Positions 8,698 through 18,016 of a DNA stretch of 51,668 nucleotides are shown here, piece after piece. The first letter of the stretch is position 1; every line of letters starts with the position of its first letter. The stretch spans positions 1-51,668 of the forward strand of contig JAFQVS010000076.1 in assembly GCA_017407905.1 (NCBI GenBank), in the 5' to 3' direction. The stretch is from Bacteroidaceae bacterium. GTDB lineage: Bacteria > Bacteroidota > Bacteroidia > Bacteroidales > Bacteroidaceae. Below the pieces are notes generated by a model, which saw nothing but the letters and a program-made list of their open reading frames with translations, did not search any database and was not told the origin of the DNA. A program made the position numbers and the translations under genes.

Positions 8698-8728
8698 TTG
8701 TCTTTTTTATTTTTTAGGCTTATATTTA
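8698..8728 (+). promoter_or_regulatory. Probable promoter of the transglutaminase-like lipoprotein
   Basis: TTG (8698-8700), a 20-base spacer and TATATTTA (8721-8728), one mismatch from consensus. It overlaps an AT-only inverted repeat (about 8678-8716) that may be a weak terminator for the upstream gene. Confidence 0.4.
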
Positions 8729-8772
8729 CGGCATATAACATATTTTAAGACAGAACTATAAATAAAAAGAAT

Positions 8773-11430
8773 ATGAGAAAAAGTATCAACGCTCTTGTTG
8801 GAGCAATTGCATTGTTGCTGATAGCCGCCTGCGGCCCGGCACAGAAACAGGGATTCGATGGTAGCGAAGCCTTTGTAAAGGACTTTGAGCAGCGCAGCGC
8901 TCAATTTGCGGGCACCGATTATTTAAAGGTGCTCGATGGGCAGTTGTCGGTGCAGCAGCGTCAGGCATTGCAGTTTCTGTATGCCTATATGCCCCTGCCC
9001 GACGTTGTCGATTATTCGGGCGATTATCATCTGATGAACGTCGATTATGCCCTTAAGGCCCGCGCCGAGATGCCGTGGGGCGCCGTTGTCCCCGACCGCG
9101 AGTTTCTGCACTTTGTGCTCCCCGTGCGCGTGAACAACGAGAATATGGACGAGAGCCGCAAGGTCTTTTACGAGGAGCTGAAAGAGCGCGTGCGCAACCT
9201 CTCGATGTACGACGCCGTGCTCGAAGTGAATCATTGGTGCCACGAGAAGGTAACCTACACCCCCTCGGACAGCCGCACAAGCTCGCCTCTGGCCACCGTG
9301 CGCACCGCCTATGGTCGTTGCGGCGAGGAATCGACATTTGCCGTGGCGGCGCTACGCTCTGTGGGAATCCCCGCACGTCAGGTATATACTCCCCGTTGGG
9401 CACACACCGACGACAATCACGCGTGGGTCGAGGCGTGGGTCGATGGAAAATGGTACTTCTTGGGCGCCTGCGAGCCCGAGCCCGTACTTAACCTCGGTTG
9501 GTTCAACGCCCCCGCCTCGCGAGGAATGCTTATGCACACAAATGCCTTTGGAAACTACAACGGCCCCGAAGAGGTTGTCGGACGCACAGCCTGCTTCACC
9601 GAGATTAACGTAACCTCGAACTATGCTCCCGTGGCTACAACAACCGTGCAGGTGGTCGATGAGAAAGGAGACCCCGTAGAGGCCACCGTCGAGTTTAAGA
9701 TATACAATTATGCCGAATTTTACACAGCCGCCACAAAAAAGTGCGACGCCGAGGGGCGCGCATCGCTCACAACGGGCCACGGAGATATGATTGCTTGGGC
9801 CTCGAAGGATGGCAAATTCGGCTATGCGAAATTCTCGGCCGGAAAGGATAACAACGTAAAGGTGGTGCTCGACAAAGAAGAGGGCTACAAGGCTTCGTTG
9901 CAGATGGACATTGTCCCCCCCGCCGAGCGTAACACAGTGCCCGCGCTCACCCCCGAGCAGATAGCCCGCAACACCGAGCGCTTCGTCTATGAGGACTCTA
10001 TCCGCAACGCATACGTTGCTACCTTCCCCACCGACGAAGAGGCCTCGGAGCTTGCCGTCGAGATTGGCGCGGGAGCCGAGTATATTATCCCCATAATCGA
10101 CGAGGCACGCGGCAACTACGCCACAATCACCACATTCCTGCGCAGCGTCGATAAGCAACAGAGAGACCGTGCGTTGGGCCTTCTGTGTGCAATCTCTCAG
10201 AAAGACCGCCGCGACGTCTCGCTTGAGGTACTCAACGACCACTTTAAGAACACCCCCGCGAGCGAAAAGAAACTCACAGCCGAGGAGCAGCGTCTCTACG
10301 AGCAGTATGTTCTGAACCCCCGCGTGAGCAACGAAATGATTACCCCCTACAAGGGATATTTCTTGGGCGCAATTGCCGCCGACGAGGCAGCAGCCTATCG
10401 TGCCAACCCTCTGTTGTGGGTCGAGTGGTGCCGCAAGAACATAAAGGTTGACGACGTGTGGAACCCCCTGCAATTGTGTATGTCGCCCAAAGGAGTATGG
10501 GAGTATCGCATCTCCGACCCCCACTCGCGCGACATATTCTTTGTATCGGCAGCGCGCAGTATGGGCATCACTGCCCGCATCGACGAGGTAACGGGTAAGA
10601 CACAATATTTTGCCGACGGAAAATGGTGCGACGTTGACTTTGCACCCGCAGCCGATGCCGCGGCGTCGGCTCAGGGAGTGCTCAGGGCCGACTACACTCC
10701 CACCGCCTTCCTCGATAATCCCCGTTACTACTCGCACTTTTCAATCTCGAAGATTGTCGATGGGCAGTTGGTACTTCAGAATTACCCCGAGAATGGAACG
10801 TGGGCCTCTATCCTGCGCAGCGGTGCCACCGTCGATGCCGGAAGCTACCTTATAATGACCGGCACACGTATGGCCAACGGCGGCGTTCTTGCCAACCTCG
10901 AGTTTGTCAGTGTCCCCGCCGGCGGAACGGCAAAAATGAAGATGGCAATGCGCGAGAGCAAGGACGAGCTTCAGGTAATTGGCAATTTCAACAGCGAGAA
11001 TATCTACTATGACATTGCATCGCAGCAGAGCCGCTCGATACTCTCATCGACGGGCCGCGGATACTATATAATAGCGCTCATCGACCCCAACAGCGAGCCC
11101 ACCAACCACTTCCTGCGCGACGTAATGCCCTACAAGGAGCAATTCGAGCAGTGGGGACAGAAGATGGTGCTTCTGTTCAAGGACGCCTCGGCTGCCTCGC
11201 GCTTCAAGGGTGAGGATTTTCCCAATCTGCCCTCGACTGTAGTGTGGGGAACCGATATTGACGATAAAATCAGTGGCGAGATTATCACAAATATGAAGCT
11301 CAAGAGCCCCAATCGCCCCGTGATTCTTGTGGCCGACACATTCAATCGCATTGTCTTTATGTCGCAGGGCTACTCGATTGGTCTGGGCGAGCAGCTTGTT
11401 AAGGTCATCAACCAACTGACAAAGAAATAA
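8773..11430 (+). CDS. Large lipoprotein with transglutaminase-like domain
   Basis: An 885-residue protein with a lipoprotein signal ending LLIAAC (lipid cysteine C20), so it is anchored in the envelope. A transglutaminase/cysteine-protease-like domain spans about residues 120-250: RCGEES carries the nucleophile C183 and NHAWVEAW carries H216. The usual third acidic residue may be E234 in GACEPE. A carboxypeptidase-regulatory-like beta domain follows (about 285-370). Residues about 550-640 resemble a second, degenerate transglutaminase fold without a cysteine at the nucleophile site. The last 150 residues look thioredoxin-like but lack a CxxC. Such proteins are usually proteases or peptide-binding proteins; the substrate is unknown. 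It appears monocistronic. Confidence 0.8.
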   Translation: MRKSINALVGAIALLLIAACGPAQKQGFDGSEAFVKDFEQRSAQFAGTDYLKVLDGQLSVQQRQALQFLYAYMPLPDVVDYSGDYHLMNVDYALKARAEMPWGAVVPDREFLHFVLPVRVNNENMDESRKVFYEELKERVRNLSMYDAVLEVNHWCHEKVTYTPSDSRTSSPLATVRTAYGRCGEESTFAVAALRSVGIPARQVYTPRWAHTDDNHAWVEAWVDGKWYFLGACEPEPVLNLGWFNAPASRGMLMHTNAFGNYNGPEEVVGRTACFTEINVTSNYAPVATTTVQVVDEKGDPVEATVEFKIYNYAEFYTAATKKCDAEGRASLTTGHGDMIAWASKDGKFGYAKFSAGKDNNVKVVLDKEEGYKASLQMDIVPPAERNTVPALTPEQIARNTERFVYEDSIRNAYVATFPTDEEASELAVEIGAGAEYIIPIIDEARGNYATITTFLRSVDKQQRDRALGLLCAISQKDRRDVSLEVLNDHFKNTPASEKKLTAEEQRLYEQYVLNPRVSNEMITPYKGYFLGAIAADEAAAYRANPLLWVEWCRKNIKVDDVWNPLQLCMSPKGVWEYRISDPHSRDIFFVSAARSMGITARIDEVTGKTQYFADGKWCDVDFAPAADAAASAQGVLRADYTPTAFLDNPRYYSHFSISKIVDGQLVLQNYPENGTWASILRSGATVDAGSYLIMTGTRMANGGVLANLEFVSVPAGGTAKMKMAMRESKDELQVIGNFNSENIYYDIASQQSRSILSSTGRGYYIIALIDPNSEPTNHFLRDVMPYKEQFEQWGQKMVLLFKDASAASRFKGEDFPNLPSTVVWGTDIDDKISGEIITNMKLKSPNRPVILVADTFNRIVFMSQGYSIGLGEQLVKVINQLTKK

Positions 11431-11443
11431 GGCTGTTATTCAT

Positions 11444-11491
11444 ATAATATAATCGGAGCCAAACAAAAATGTTCGGCTCCGATTATATTAT
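11444..11491. terminator. Bidirectional terminator between convergent genes
   Basis: A perfect 17-bp stem (11444-11460 with 11475-11491) with a GC core GGAGCC/GGCTCC and AT-rich flanks encloses a 14-base loop. It lies between the lipoprotein stop (11430) and the xpt stop (11508) and should serve both. Confidence 0.85.
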
Positions 11492-11507
11492 TGTAAAATG
11501 CAGTCTC

Positions 11508-12074
11508 TTATACGAGCTTTTGCTCATACTCGTCGAGGCTCTCGAAGATGGCCAGCGACTCTACTCTAATGCCCCTTCCGCGCAGATAGTCTCCACCCGG
11601 CTGGAAGGCCTTCTCTATGATAAAGCCCATTCCCACAAGCTGTGCCTCGGCCTGCTCTATTAGGTAGATTATGCCTGCGGCGGCGTTGCCGTTGGCCAAA
11701 AAATCGTCGATGAAGAGCACGCGGTCGCCCTTGAGCAGATAGTCGCGGCTCAGCGATACGATGGCAGGCTCGCTTTTTGTGTAGGAAAAGACCTCGGCGG
11801 TGATGGCGTTGCTCATCGTCTCGGGCTGTTTCTTCTTGGCGTATATCATTGGTACCCCCAGCAGATGGGCTACCATAAGCGCGGGGGCAATGCCGCCGGC
11901 CTCGATGGTTATTACCTTGTCTATTTGTGTCCCTTTGAAGCGGCCGACAAACTCGCGCGCGGCGTCCATTATAAAGTTGGTATCTATCCGGTGGTTCAGG
12001 AATCCATCGACCTTTAAAAGGCCGCCTTCGAGGCTGCGTCCCTCGCGCAATATTCTCTCTTTTATTGTCTCCAT
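11508..12074 (-). CDS. xpt: Xanthine phosphoribosyltransferase
   Basis: The 188-residue protein has the length and PRPP-binding loop VLFIDDFLANGNAA (119-132) of the Xpt type of purine phosphoribosyltransferase, which salvages xanthine to XMP using PRPP in the cytosol. ITIEAGGIAPA (56-66) and the KKKQPETM stretch also fit the family. It lies 70 bases downstream of cutC on the same strand and may be co-transcribed with it. No purine-riboswitch-like structure is visible in that gap. Confidence 0.9.
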   Translation of the reverse strand: METIKERILREGRSLEGGLLKVDGFLNHRIDTNFIMDAAREFVGRFKGTQIDKVITIEAGGIAPALMVAHLLGVPMIYAKKKQPETMSNAITAEVFSYTKSEPAIVSLSRDYLLKGDRVLFIDDFLANGNAAAGIIYLIEQAEAQLVGMGFIIEKAFQPGGDYLRGRGIRVESLAIFESLDEYEQKLV

Positions 12075-12144
12075 AATAATGTGATTTTAGGGATTAAACA
12101 ACTGCTTGCGGGCTCTAAAAAATTGCTCTATTATGGAGCGGCCC

Positions 12145-12879
12145 TTATATGCTTTCTACAATTTTGCGCACCTCTTGTTCGTCGGTCTCTTTGCGCGCAA
12201 ACTCGTCGCTGTCGGGGTTGCCCATACTTACGCCGCTGTGGCGGAAGCGCATTGCGCTGCCGATGCTCTTGCGGGCCGAGGCGTGTATCTCCTGCGCGCC
12301 GCAGGCGTCTAATATTGTGGCGGCATTTTGGGCGTTTACTCCGCATCCGGGCATAATTCTGAGGCGCTCGCCTGCTGCCTCGACAAGCTCTCTTAGAAGG
12401 GTGGTGCCTGCAAGGGCTGTTGCCGCCTGCCCCGAGGTTAATATTCTGTTGCATCCGAGGGCGATAATATCTTCGAGTGCCTGCTTGGGGTTGCGGCACA
12501 TATCAAAGGCTCGATGGAAGGTTACGCTCATCCCTCGGGCGGCCTCGACCAAGCGTCGGCACAGGGCTGTGTCAATGTCGCCGTCGGCTGTCAGTGCGCC
12601 TATTACAACGCCGTCGGCGCCACACTCGCGCGCTGTGATAATGTCCTGCACCATAGTCTCTGCCTCGCTCTCGTCGTAGAGAAAATCGCCTCCGCGGGGG
12701 CGGATGAGGACGTGCATCTTCAGCCCTTCGACCTTGCGTACCTCGCGCATAAGGCCTGCCGAGGGGGTTACTCCGCCTATTTCAAGGGCGGCGCACAGCT
12801 CGACGCGTGCGGCGCCTCCGTCGCGTGCGGCAATGGCGCTCTGCACACTGCCTGCGCATACTTCAAGTATTCTTTTCAT
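12145..12879 (-). CDS. cutC: CutC family protein
   Basis: A 244-residue TIM-barrel protein of the CutC family. Typical segments are the N-terminal ILEVCAGSVQSAIAARDGGA, RVELCAALEIGGVTPS, the strand with IRPRGGDF, VTFHRAFDMC and RILTSGQA. The family was named for copper homeostasis in Escherichia coli, but that role is disputed and the reaction in Bacteroidota is not settled. It is cytosolic, is preceded by the fucosidase terminator and followed by xpt. Confidence 0.88.
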   Translation of the reverse strand: MKRILEVCAGSVQSAIAARDGGAARVELCAALEIGGVTPSAGLMREVRKVEGLKMHVLIRPRGGDFLYDESEAETMVQDIITARECGADGVVIGALTADGDIDTALCRRLVEAARGMSVTFHRAFDMCRNPKQALEDIIALGCNRILTSGQAATALAGTTLLRELVEAAGERLRIMPGCGVNAQNAATILDACGAQEIHASARKSIGSAMRFRHSGVSMGNPDSDEFARKETDEQEVRKIVESI

Positions 12880-12944
12880 CTTTTTTGCTGTTTTTTATGG
12901 GTTCTGTCGGGCCGTACGACACCTCTTTGACGACCCTTTTAAAA

Positions 12945-13012
12945 AGAATTTGCATATTGCCCTCTTTTTATCCTATTGTGGCAATAGAACAGGGTGGCAA
13001 TATGCAAATTCT
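12945..13012 (-). terminator. Long-stem terminator after the fucosidase operon
   Basis: A perfect 17-bp stem (12945-12961 with 12996-13012) encloses a loop that itself contains a 6-bp hairpin (12973-12978 with 12982-12987). On the minus strand it begins 11 bases past the fucosidase stop and is followed by five T. Confidence 0.85.
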
Positions 13013-13022
13013 GTGGTTATTC

Positions 13023-14345
13023 TTACTTTGTGATAAGCTCGATAATGTAGTCCGCGCCCTCGGGAACCTCGCCTACCATCAGCTTTACGCCCTCTTTTGT
13101 CTTTTTGAATTTTACGGGCTGTTTGTCGGCGTATGTGAAGGCTTTCTTTACCTTGCAGGCAAGGGGCAGGGTAAGCTCACTCTCTTTAAGGTCGAAAATG
13201 TGAATGAACAGACGGTTGCCCTTGCGTGTGGTTACTCCCCACTCTTGTGCGGGGATGTCGCCGGCTGTTGTGCCATAGACTGTCTCGCCGTTGGCGCTCA
13301 TCCACTCTCCCATCTCTTTTAGACGCGCTACGGCTGCTGCGGGAAGCTCTCCGTTGGGCTGCGGGCCTACGTTGAGCAGTAGGTTGGCACCCTTGCCGGC
13401 TGTGCTTACAAGATATTGTATGAGTGTCTCGGTGCTCTTGTAGTTTTGGTCAACGAGCTTGTAGCCCCACATTCCGTTCATTGTCTGACAGGTCTCAAGG
13501 GGCAGGCGGCTAATCTCTTGCCCCGAGAGGCCGGCGCTGTTCTCGCCGGGAATATCGCGCTCGAAAATCTGAATATCCTCGCCGGGGTTGGGTACGTCGT
13601 GGTGGTTGTTACCGATGAGGCAGGCCGGTTGCAGACGGTGTATCATTGCATACTGCTCGTCGAGCTGCCAATTGAAGGGTACTGTGTCTTGGTCGCGGTC
13701 CCACTTTCCGTCGAACCAAATTGCGCCGATAGGGCCGTAGTTTGTCAGCAGCTCGGTGAGCTGTTTGTTCATAAAGTCGTAGTACTGCGGCCAATTTTCA
13801 TTCTCTTTTATGCGGCCGATGACCTCGCGTCCGGTGCGTCCCAATGGGTAGTCGTCGCGCGCCCAATCAATGTGCGAGTAGTATAGGTGCAGCTTGATGC
13901 CCTGACGCTGACACTCCTCGGCAAGCTCCTTGAGGACGTCGCGCTTGAAGGGGGTGGCGTCAACAATGTTGTAGTCGCTCTGCTCGGTGTCCCACATCGA
14001 GAAGCTGTCGTGGTGGCGTGTGGTGAAGCAGATATATTTTGCTCCCGAGGCCTTTATTGCCGACACCCACTCTTTAGCGTCGAAGCGGTGTGGGTAGAAG
14101 GCGTCGGCTGCCTTTGCATACTCGTGTTTGTCGATGGGAAAATTTTGCAGGTACCATTCGCCCTGCGCGAACATACTGTATATTCCCCAATGGATGAATA
14201 TACCGAAGCGATTCTCTTGAAACTCCTTACGTGCCTGAAGATTCTCGGGCGTGGGCACATACTCCTGTGCCTGTGCCGCCGAGCCGCTACCCAGCATCAG
14301 CAGTGCCAATGCTGCGGCCTTTAGATGGTTTTTTAGGTTGTTCAT
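13023..14345 (-). CDS. Alpha-L-fucosidase, glycoside hydrolase family 29
   Basis: This 440-residue protein has a signal peptide ending near SAAQAQ (about residue 27) and a GH29 barrel: RFGIFIHWGIYS (about 46-57), FTTRHHDSFSMWDT, and GAIWFDGKWD with the expected nucleophile D212. It should release terminal alpha-L-fucose from host or dietary glycans, probably in the periplasm. It is the last gene of a group with an outer-membrane porin (18 bases upstream) and a dicarboxylate-type transporter, and a strong terminator follows. No SusC/SusD pair is adjacent, unlike a classical polysaccharide utilisation locus. Confidence 0.92.
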   Translation of the reverse strand: MNNLKNHLKAAALALLMLGSGSAAQAQEYVPTPENLQARKEFQENRFGIFIHWGIYSMFAQGEWYLQNFPIDKHEYAKAADAFYPHRFDAKEWVSAIKASGAKYICFTTRHHDSFSMWDTEQSDYNIVDATPFKRDVLKELAEECQRQGIKLHLYYSHIDWARDDYPLGRTGREVIGRIKENENWPQYYDFMNKQLTELLTNYGPIGAIWFDGKWDRDQDTVPFNWQLDEQYAMIHRLQPACLIGNNHHDVPNPGEDIQIFERDIPGENSAGLSGQEISRLPLETCQTMNGMWGYKLVDQNYKSTETLIQYLVSTAGKGANLLLNVGPQPNGELPAAAVARLKEMGEWMSANGETVYGTTAGDIPAQEWGVTTRKGNRLFIHIFDLKESELTLPLACKVKKAFTYADKQPVKFKKTKEGVKLMVGEVPEGADYIIELITK

Positions 14346-14363
14346 AGTGTGCGTGTAAATATG

Positions 14364-15623
14364 TTAGAAATTATATTTCAGTATTGCGCAGATGCGGTGG
14401 TTGGTTACCGAGCGCTCTTTCTCGACGCTGCCGTCGGCATTCATTGTGCCGTAGCCGGCTGTTGTGGGCTCGTACTCGATGCCTATCTGCATTGCATTGT
14501 GGGTGTATAGCACGCTGGGCGATACGCGCCAGAAGCTGTCGAGGTTCTTGTATCCGCGAACGTACATCATTGAGGGTGATGCAAAATCATCCTCGCAGCC
14601 TAAATTTTTGCCGTAGCCGCCGAAGAGGCACCAAGTGAGCGTGCCCTTTTCGAGCTTCTGCTTGTAGGTAACGTCTATCCAGCCTGTAACGCTTGCAAGA
14701 GCACCATACTCGGCCTCGCCGTTGCTCTTAAGCTCGGTTACTCCGAATCCGCTGAGCATATTCAGGTGCGACGCATTTTGTGCGTATGTTACACGGCCCT
14801 TTATGCCCCAATTGCCGCTCTTGTACGATGCAAAAAGTGTGGGGGTGAAGCTGGTAAACAGCTTGTTCGAGAGTACCTTGTTGCCCTGAGCATCAATATA
14901 TTCGGTGCGGGGCTTGAGGGTGAGAATATCTACTCCTGCGCCCATCATAAAGCCGCCGTTGTTGTACCGTGCCTGAAAATATAGCTCGGGGACAACGGCC
15001 TTGCGGGCATACTCGAACGAGGTTGTCGAGGCTTCGAGGTTGTTGGCGTTGGGGCCATAAGATAGATATTGCAGCTGGTAGAGGGCTGTAGCCGTCAGTG
15101 TGAACTTGCCTGCCTTGTAGTCGTAGCGCAGCTGAGGCGTGCGGCTGAAGGGGGTAAAGGGCGCTCCCGTTGCAAGGCTGAATACGTCGGGCATCATATC
15201 ACCCATCATTGGGTGCCACGCTTGTCCGGCCAATAGTGAGTGCTTTTCCCAATCCATTTTTGCGTATGCCTGACGTATGCGCAGCACTGTGTTGCTTGTG
15301 CCGAATCCGGCAAAGTCGGCCTCGATTTTTGCCGATGTCTTTGCGCCTAAGAACTCGGGGCCTGTTACGTTCAGTCCCAAGCGGGTGGTGATGCTCAGCA
15401 GGTGAATGTCCATCCTTTGGTTGAGGTCGTCGCCGTAGGCGTTGGGTGCCTCGTCTTTGGGAATCATATTGAATTGGTCGCTGTTGCTGCTTAGATTCTC
15501 GCGTGTGTCAAAATCGAGGTAGTTGCGTACAAAGCCGTAGAGTTTCACCGTGGGCTTGTTCTCTTGTGCGTTTGCGGCGAGGGTGGCTGCCACCATCGTT
15601 GCAATCAGAAATAATTTTTTCAT
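14364..15623 (-). CDS. DcaP-like outer membrane porin
   Basis: I place the start at 15623 (MKKLFLIATMVAATLAANAQ), which gives a clean signal peptide and 419 residues; the longer open frame upstream overlaps the transporter gene and has no signal. The mature part begins with KLYGFVRNYLDFD and has alternating beta-strand character with an aromatic end in ILKYNF, as in 16-18-stranded porins. It resembles DcaP-type porins, which pass dicarboxylates and other small anions. Its position 89 bases after a DASS-type transporter supports a shared transport path. No TonB box or plug is seen. Confidence 0.75.
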   Translation of the reverse strand: MKKLFLIATMVAATLAANAQENKPTVKLYGFVRNYLDFDTRENLSSNSDQFNMIPKDEAPNAYGDDLNQRMDIHLLSITTRLGLNVTGPEFLGAKTSAKIEADFAGFGTSNTVLRIRQAYAKMDWEKHSLLAGQAWHPMMGDMMPDVFSLATGAPFTPFSRTPQLRYDYKAGKFTLTATALYQLQYLSYGPNANNLEASTTSFEYARKAVVPELYFQARYNNGGFMMGAGVDILTLKPRTEYIDAQGNKVLSNKLFTSFTPTLFASYKSGNWGIKGRVTYAQNASHLNMLSGFGVTELKSNGEAEYGALASVTGWIDVTYKQKLEKGTLTWCLFGGYGKNLGCEDDFASPSMMYVRGYKNLDSFWRVSPSVLYTHNAMQIGIEYEPTTAGYGTMNADGSVEKERSVTNHRICAILKYNF

Positions 15624-15712
15624 ATAAAATGTTATTTTAGTGTGTGTTTCTCTGTAAAAGCAGAGGGTGAGCCCGAATGTGTACGGACGCACCCTTGATG
15701 TTATTTTGTCTG

Positions 15713-17191
15713 TTAACCGAAGAATCCCGTGCGGCCGATAAATACCATCAGCGTGTAGCCTATTGCAAGCGCAATAACGCCTATTATCACACCGACGATG
15801 CACATCTGCGACGATTTTATGAGGCCGGTCGAGTAGGCAATGGCATTGGGCGGTGTGCTAATGGGCAGTGCCATCGCAAATGAGGCCGAAAGGGCAATAC
15901 CGATGAGCAGTGTTCCGATGCCGCCATATTCATCGAGCGCTGAGCCCATTCCCTTACCTACGGCCGCAAGGATGGGCACCATAAGCGCCGCCGCCGCCGA
16001 ATTCGAGATAAATGTCGAGAGCAACCAGCAGATAATACCGCTGCCCACCATTACAATCAGCACGGGCCACTCATTAAAGGGAATAGCCTCGACAAGGGTC
16101 TTTGCAAGGCCTGTCTTGTCCATTCCGACGCCCAACGCAAAGCCTCCGGCAACCATCCACAGCACGGCCCAATCAATATCTTTAAGGTCTTTCGATTTTA
16201 TTATTCGTGTCAGGCTGAACACTCCCACGGGGATAAGCGCCACCACATACGAGTTTATTCCAATCTTCTTTTCAAACATCCACAGCAAGATTGTTATTAC
16301 CAATGTCGCGTAGATAACGTTTGTGCGCCATCCTTTCTTGGCGCCGCCGATTATTTTCAGCTGCACGCTGTCGGCCTTGAAGGGGTACATTTTCATTAGT
16401 AGGAACCACGCGATGAAAAGGATAAGCAGCATAAGCGGGGTCATTACCATCATCCATTGGTCGAATCCGATGCCTAAATTAAGCCCCTCGCTGTTGTTCA
16501 AATATCCGAGTGCAATGCCGTTGGGCGGTGTGCCGATGGGGGTACCCATTCCACCAATGTTGGCGCCGATGGGAATTGCAAGCGCAAGGGCGATGCGGCC
16601 GCGCTCATTGGCGGGTAGGGATTTTAGAACGGGGGTTAGGAAAGTGAGCATCATTGCGGCCGTGGCGGTGTTGCTGACGAACATAGAAAAAACGGCTGTA
16701 ACCAATAAAAATCCAAGCAGCACCACGCCGGGACGCGTACCAAAGGGACGCAGCATCGCGCGGGCAAGGGTAATGTCAACGCCACTCTTCGAGGCTACCA
16801 GCGCCAAGATAAATCCGCCCAAGAAGAGCATCACCGTCTGGTCGGCAAAGGTGGCCATAATGGTCTTATAGCTTATGAGGTCTTCTTTGGGGATGTCGCT
16901 AATGAGGAACGTGATTCCGCTGTTCGATACGGTGAGCAGCATAATCACTATAATCAGCAACGAGGTTGTCCACGCGGGCACAGCCTCAAGAATCCACATT
17001 GTTGCGGCAAAAACAAAAATGGCAATAATGCGCTGTTGCAGCACGGTAAGCCCCTCGATGCCGAACGCCTCAACGGGTAAAAACCATATTATGGTAGTGA
17101 GGATGGCAATTGCCAGCAATTTTACAATGCGGGCATTTTTCTTTAATAATCTCTTTACTTTTGTAAGAATACTGTCGTTTGTAGGTTCCAT
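15713..17191 (-). CDS. DASS/SLC13 family anion symporter
   Basis: A 492-residue inner-membrane protein with a dozen or so hydrophobic segments. Both signature repeats of the divalent anion:sodium symporters are present: SNT (173-175) with NIGGMGTPIGTPPN (211-224), and SNSAAAA (396-402) with STPPN (445-449). These motifs bind sodium and the carboxylate substrate. It probably imports C4-dicarboxylates or related anions; sulfate cannot be excluded. It is the first gene of a same-strand group with the porin and fucosidase. Confidence 0.92.
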   Translation of the reverse strand: MEPTNDSILTKVKRLLKKNARIVKLLAIAILTTIIWFLPVEAFGIEGLTVLQQRIIAIFVFAATMWILEAVPAWTTSLLIIVIMLLTVSNSGITFLISDIPKEDLISYKTIMATFADQTVMLFLGGFILALVASKSGVDITLARAMLRPFGTRPGVVLLGFLLVTAVFSMFVSNTATAAMMLTFLTPVLKSLPANERGRIALALAIPIGANIGGMGTPIGTPPNGIALGYLNNSEGLNLGIGFDQWMMVMTPLMLLILFIAWFLLMKMYPFKADSVQLKIIGGAKKGWRTNVIYATLVITILLWMFEKKIGINSYVVALIPVGVFSLTRIIKSKDLKDIDWAVLWMVAGGFALGVGMDKTGLAKTLVEAIPFNEWPVLIVMVGSGIICWLLSTFISNSAAAALMVPILAAVGKGMGSALDEYGGIGTLLIGIALSASFAMALPISTPPNAIAYSTGLIKSSQMCIVGVIIGVIALAIGYTLMVFIGRTGFFG

Positions 17192-17409
17192 ATATTTTGT
17201 GTCATTTTTTACAAAATAAAATATTTCCGGCCGATGATTGCTCGTTGCCGTAAAAGGCAGGCCGCGCTTAAAAGCAAACGGCTGCGTTTAAAAAACGAGG
17301 CTACCAACCCATTTTAAGGAAATATTGCACGAATTTAACCTATTATGTCGAGATTATCAAAAAAAGAGTGAATTATTATTTTTTTTGCCTCAAAATAATG
17401 CTCTTAAGG

Positions 17410-18012
17410 CTATAAAGAACAGAAAAAAGTTACCAAGAAAGGTACACTAAAATCTACGATGAAACCGTGGAAAATTGAAAGAATGGCATACTCGCGGCCC
17501 GAGTAGCGGATAATAACCGGGAGTGTCGTGTCCATTGTGGTTGCGCCACCCGAAGCAATGGGAGCCAACGGCCCGAAAAAACGCACAAGCAGCGGCGCAC
17601 ACAAAAGGGTTATAATCTCGCGCGAGATATTCGAGAGCAGGGCAATCGTACCAAGCTCGACACCCTTATATTCGGTGATGAAAATGCTTGACAAAGAGTA
17701 GTAGGCAAAGCCCGAGCCCACGGCCATACACTCGGGCAGGCTGCGTGTGGTAAGTACAAGGGAGGCAACGGCTGCTCCGGCAAGCGTGCCCAATATTGTA
17801 AAGAGCGGCAGCAGCGTCAAGCGTACACTGAGCGAGCGGAAATTTCGCACCGTGTGAGGGTCGTTGCCGATGCCCACCCCCACGCAGAACATAAGCGCGC
17901 ACAGGGCGTAGAAACTGACACCACCCTCGAACCACTCTGCGGGGAGAATGTCGAACACTCCGCACAGAGTGCCCAAAATGAAAAAACCGACTATTACGAT
18001 GCTGCTTTTCAT
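17410..18012 (-). CDS. lysO: LysO-type lysine exporter, C-terminal part (split gene)
   Basis: Starting at MKSSIVIVGFFI (18012) the protein has 200 residues and about six membrane segments. It matches the second part of the DUF340/LysO family, which in Escherichia coli is a single protein of about 300 residues exporting lysine. Landmarks are FCVGVGIGND and GSGFAYYSLSS with ISREIITLL. It starts 4 bases after the stop of the gene for the N-terminal part. Each half keeps its own start, so this is a split gene and not a frameshift. The split form is usual in Bacteroidota. Lysine specificity is inferred. Confidence 0.85.
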   Translation of the reverse strand: MKSSIVIVGFFILGTLCGVFDILPAEWFEGGVSFYALCALMFCVGVGIGNDPHTVRNFRSLSVRLTLLPLFTILGTLAGAAVASLVLTTRSLPECMAVGSGFAYYSLSSIFITEYKGVELGTIALLSNISREIITLLCAPLLVRFFGPLAPIASGGATTMDTTLPVIIRYSGREYAILSIFHGFIVDFSVPFLVTFFCSL

Positions 18013-18016
18013 TCGT

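Noticed and set aside
9352-10737. Minus-strand frame of 461 codons inside the transglutaminase-like lipoprotein gene
   Set aside because: Composition is Val/Gly/Cys-rich as in mirror frames, no start signal or family motif is seen, and the plus-strand gene is clear.
12075-12144. Purine riboswitch before xpt
   Set aside because: The gap to cutC is 70 bases and shows none of the three-way-junction pairing or loop sequences expected.
15624-15803. Longer N-terminus for the porin
   Set aside because: The extra 60 codons overlap the transporter gene and would hide the evident signal peptide beginning at 15623.
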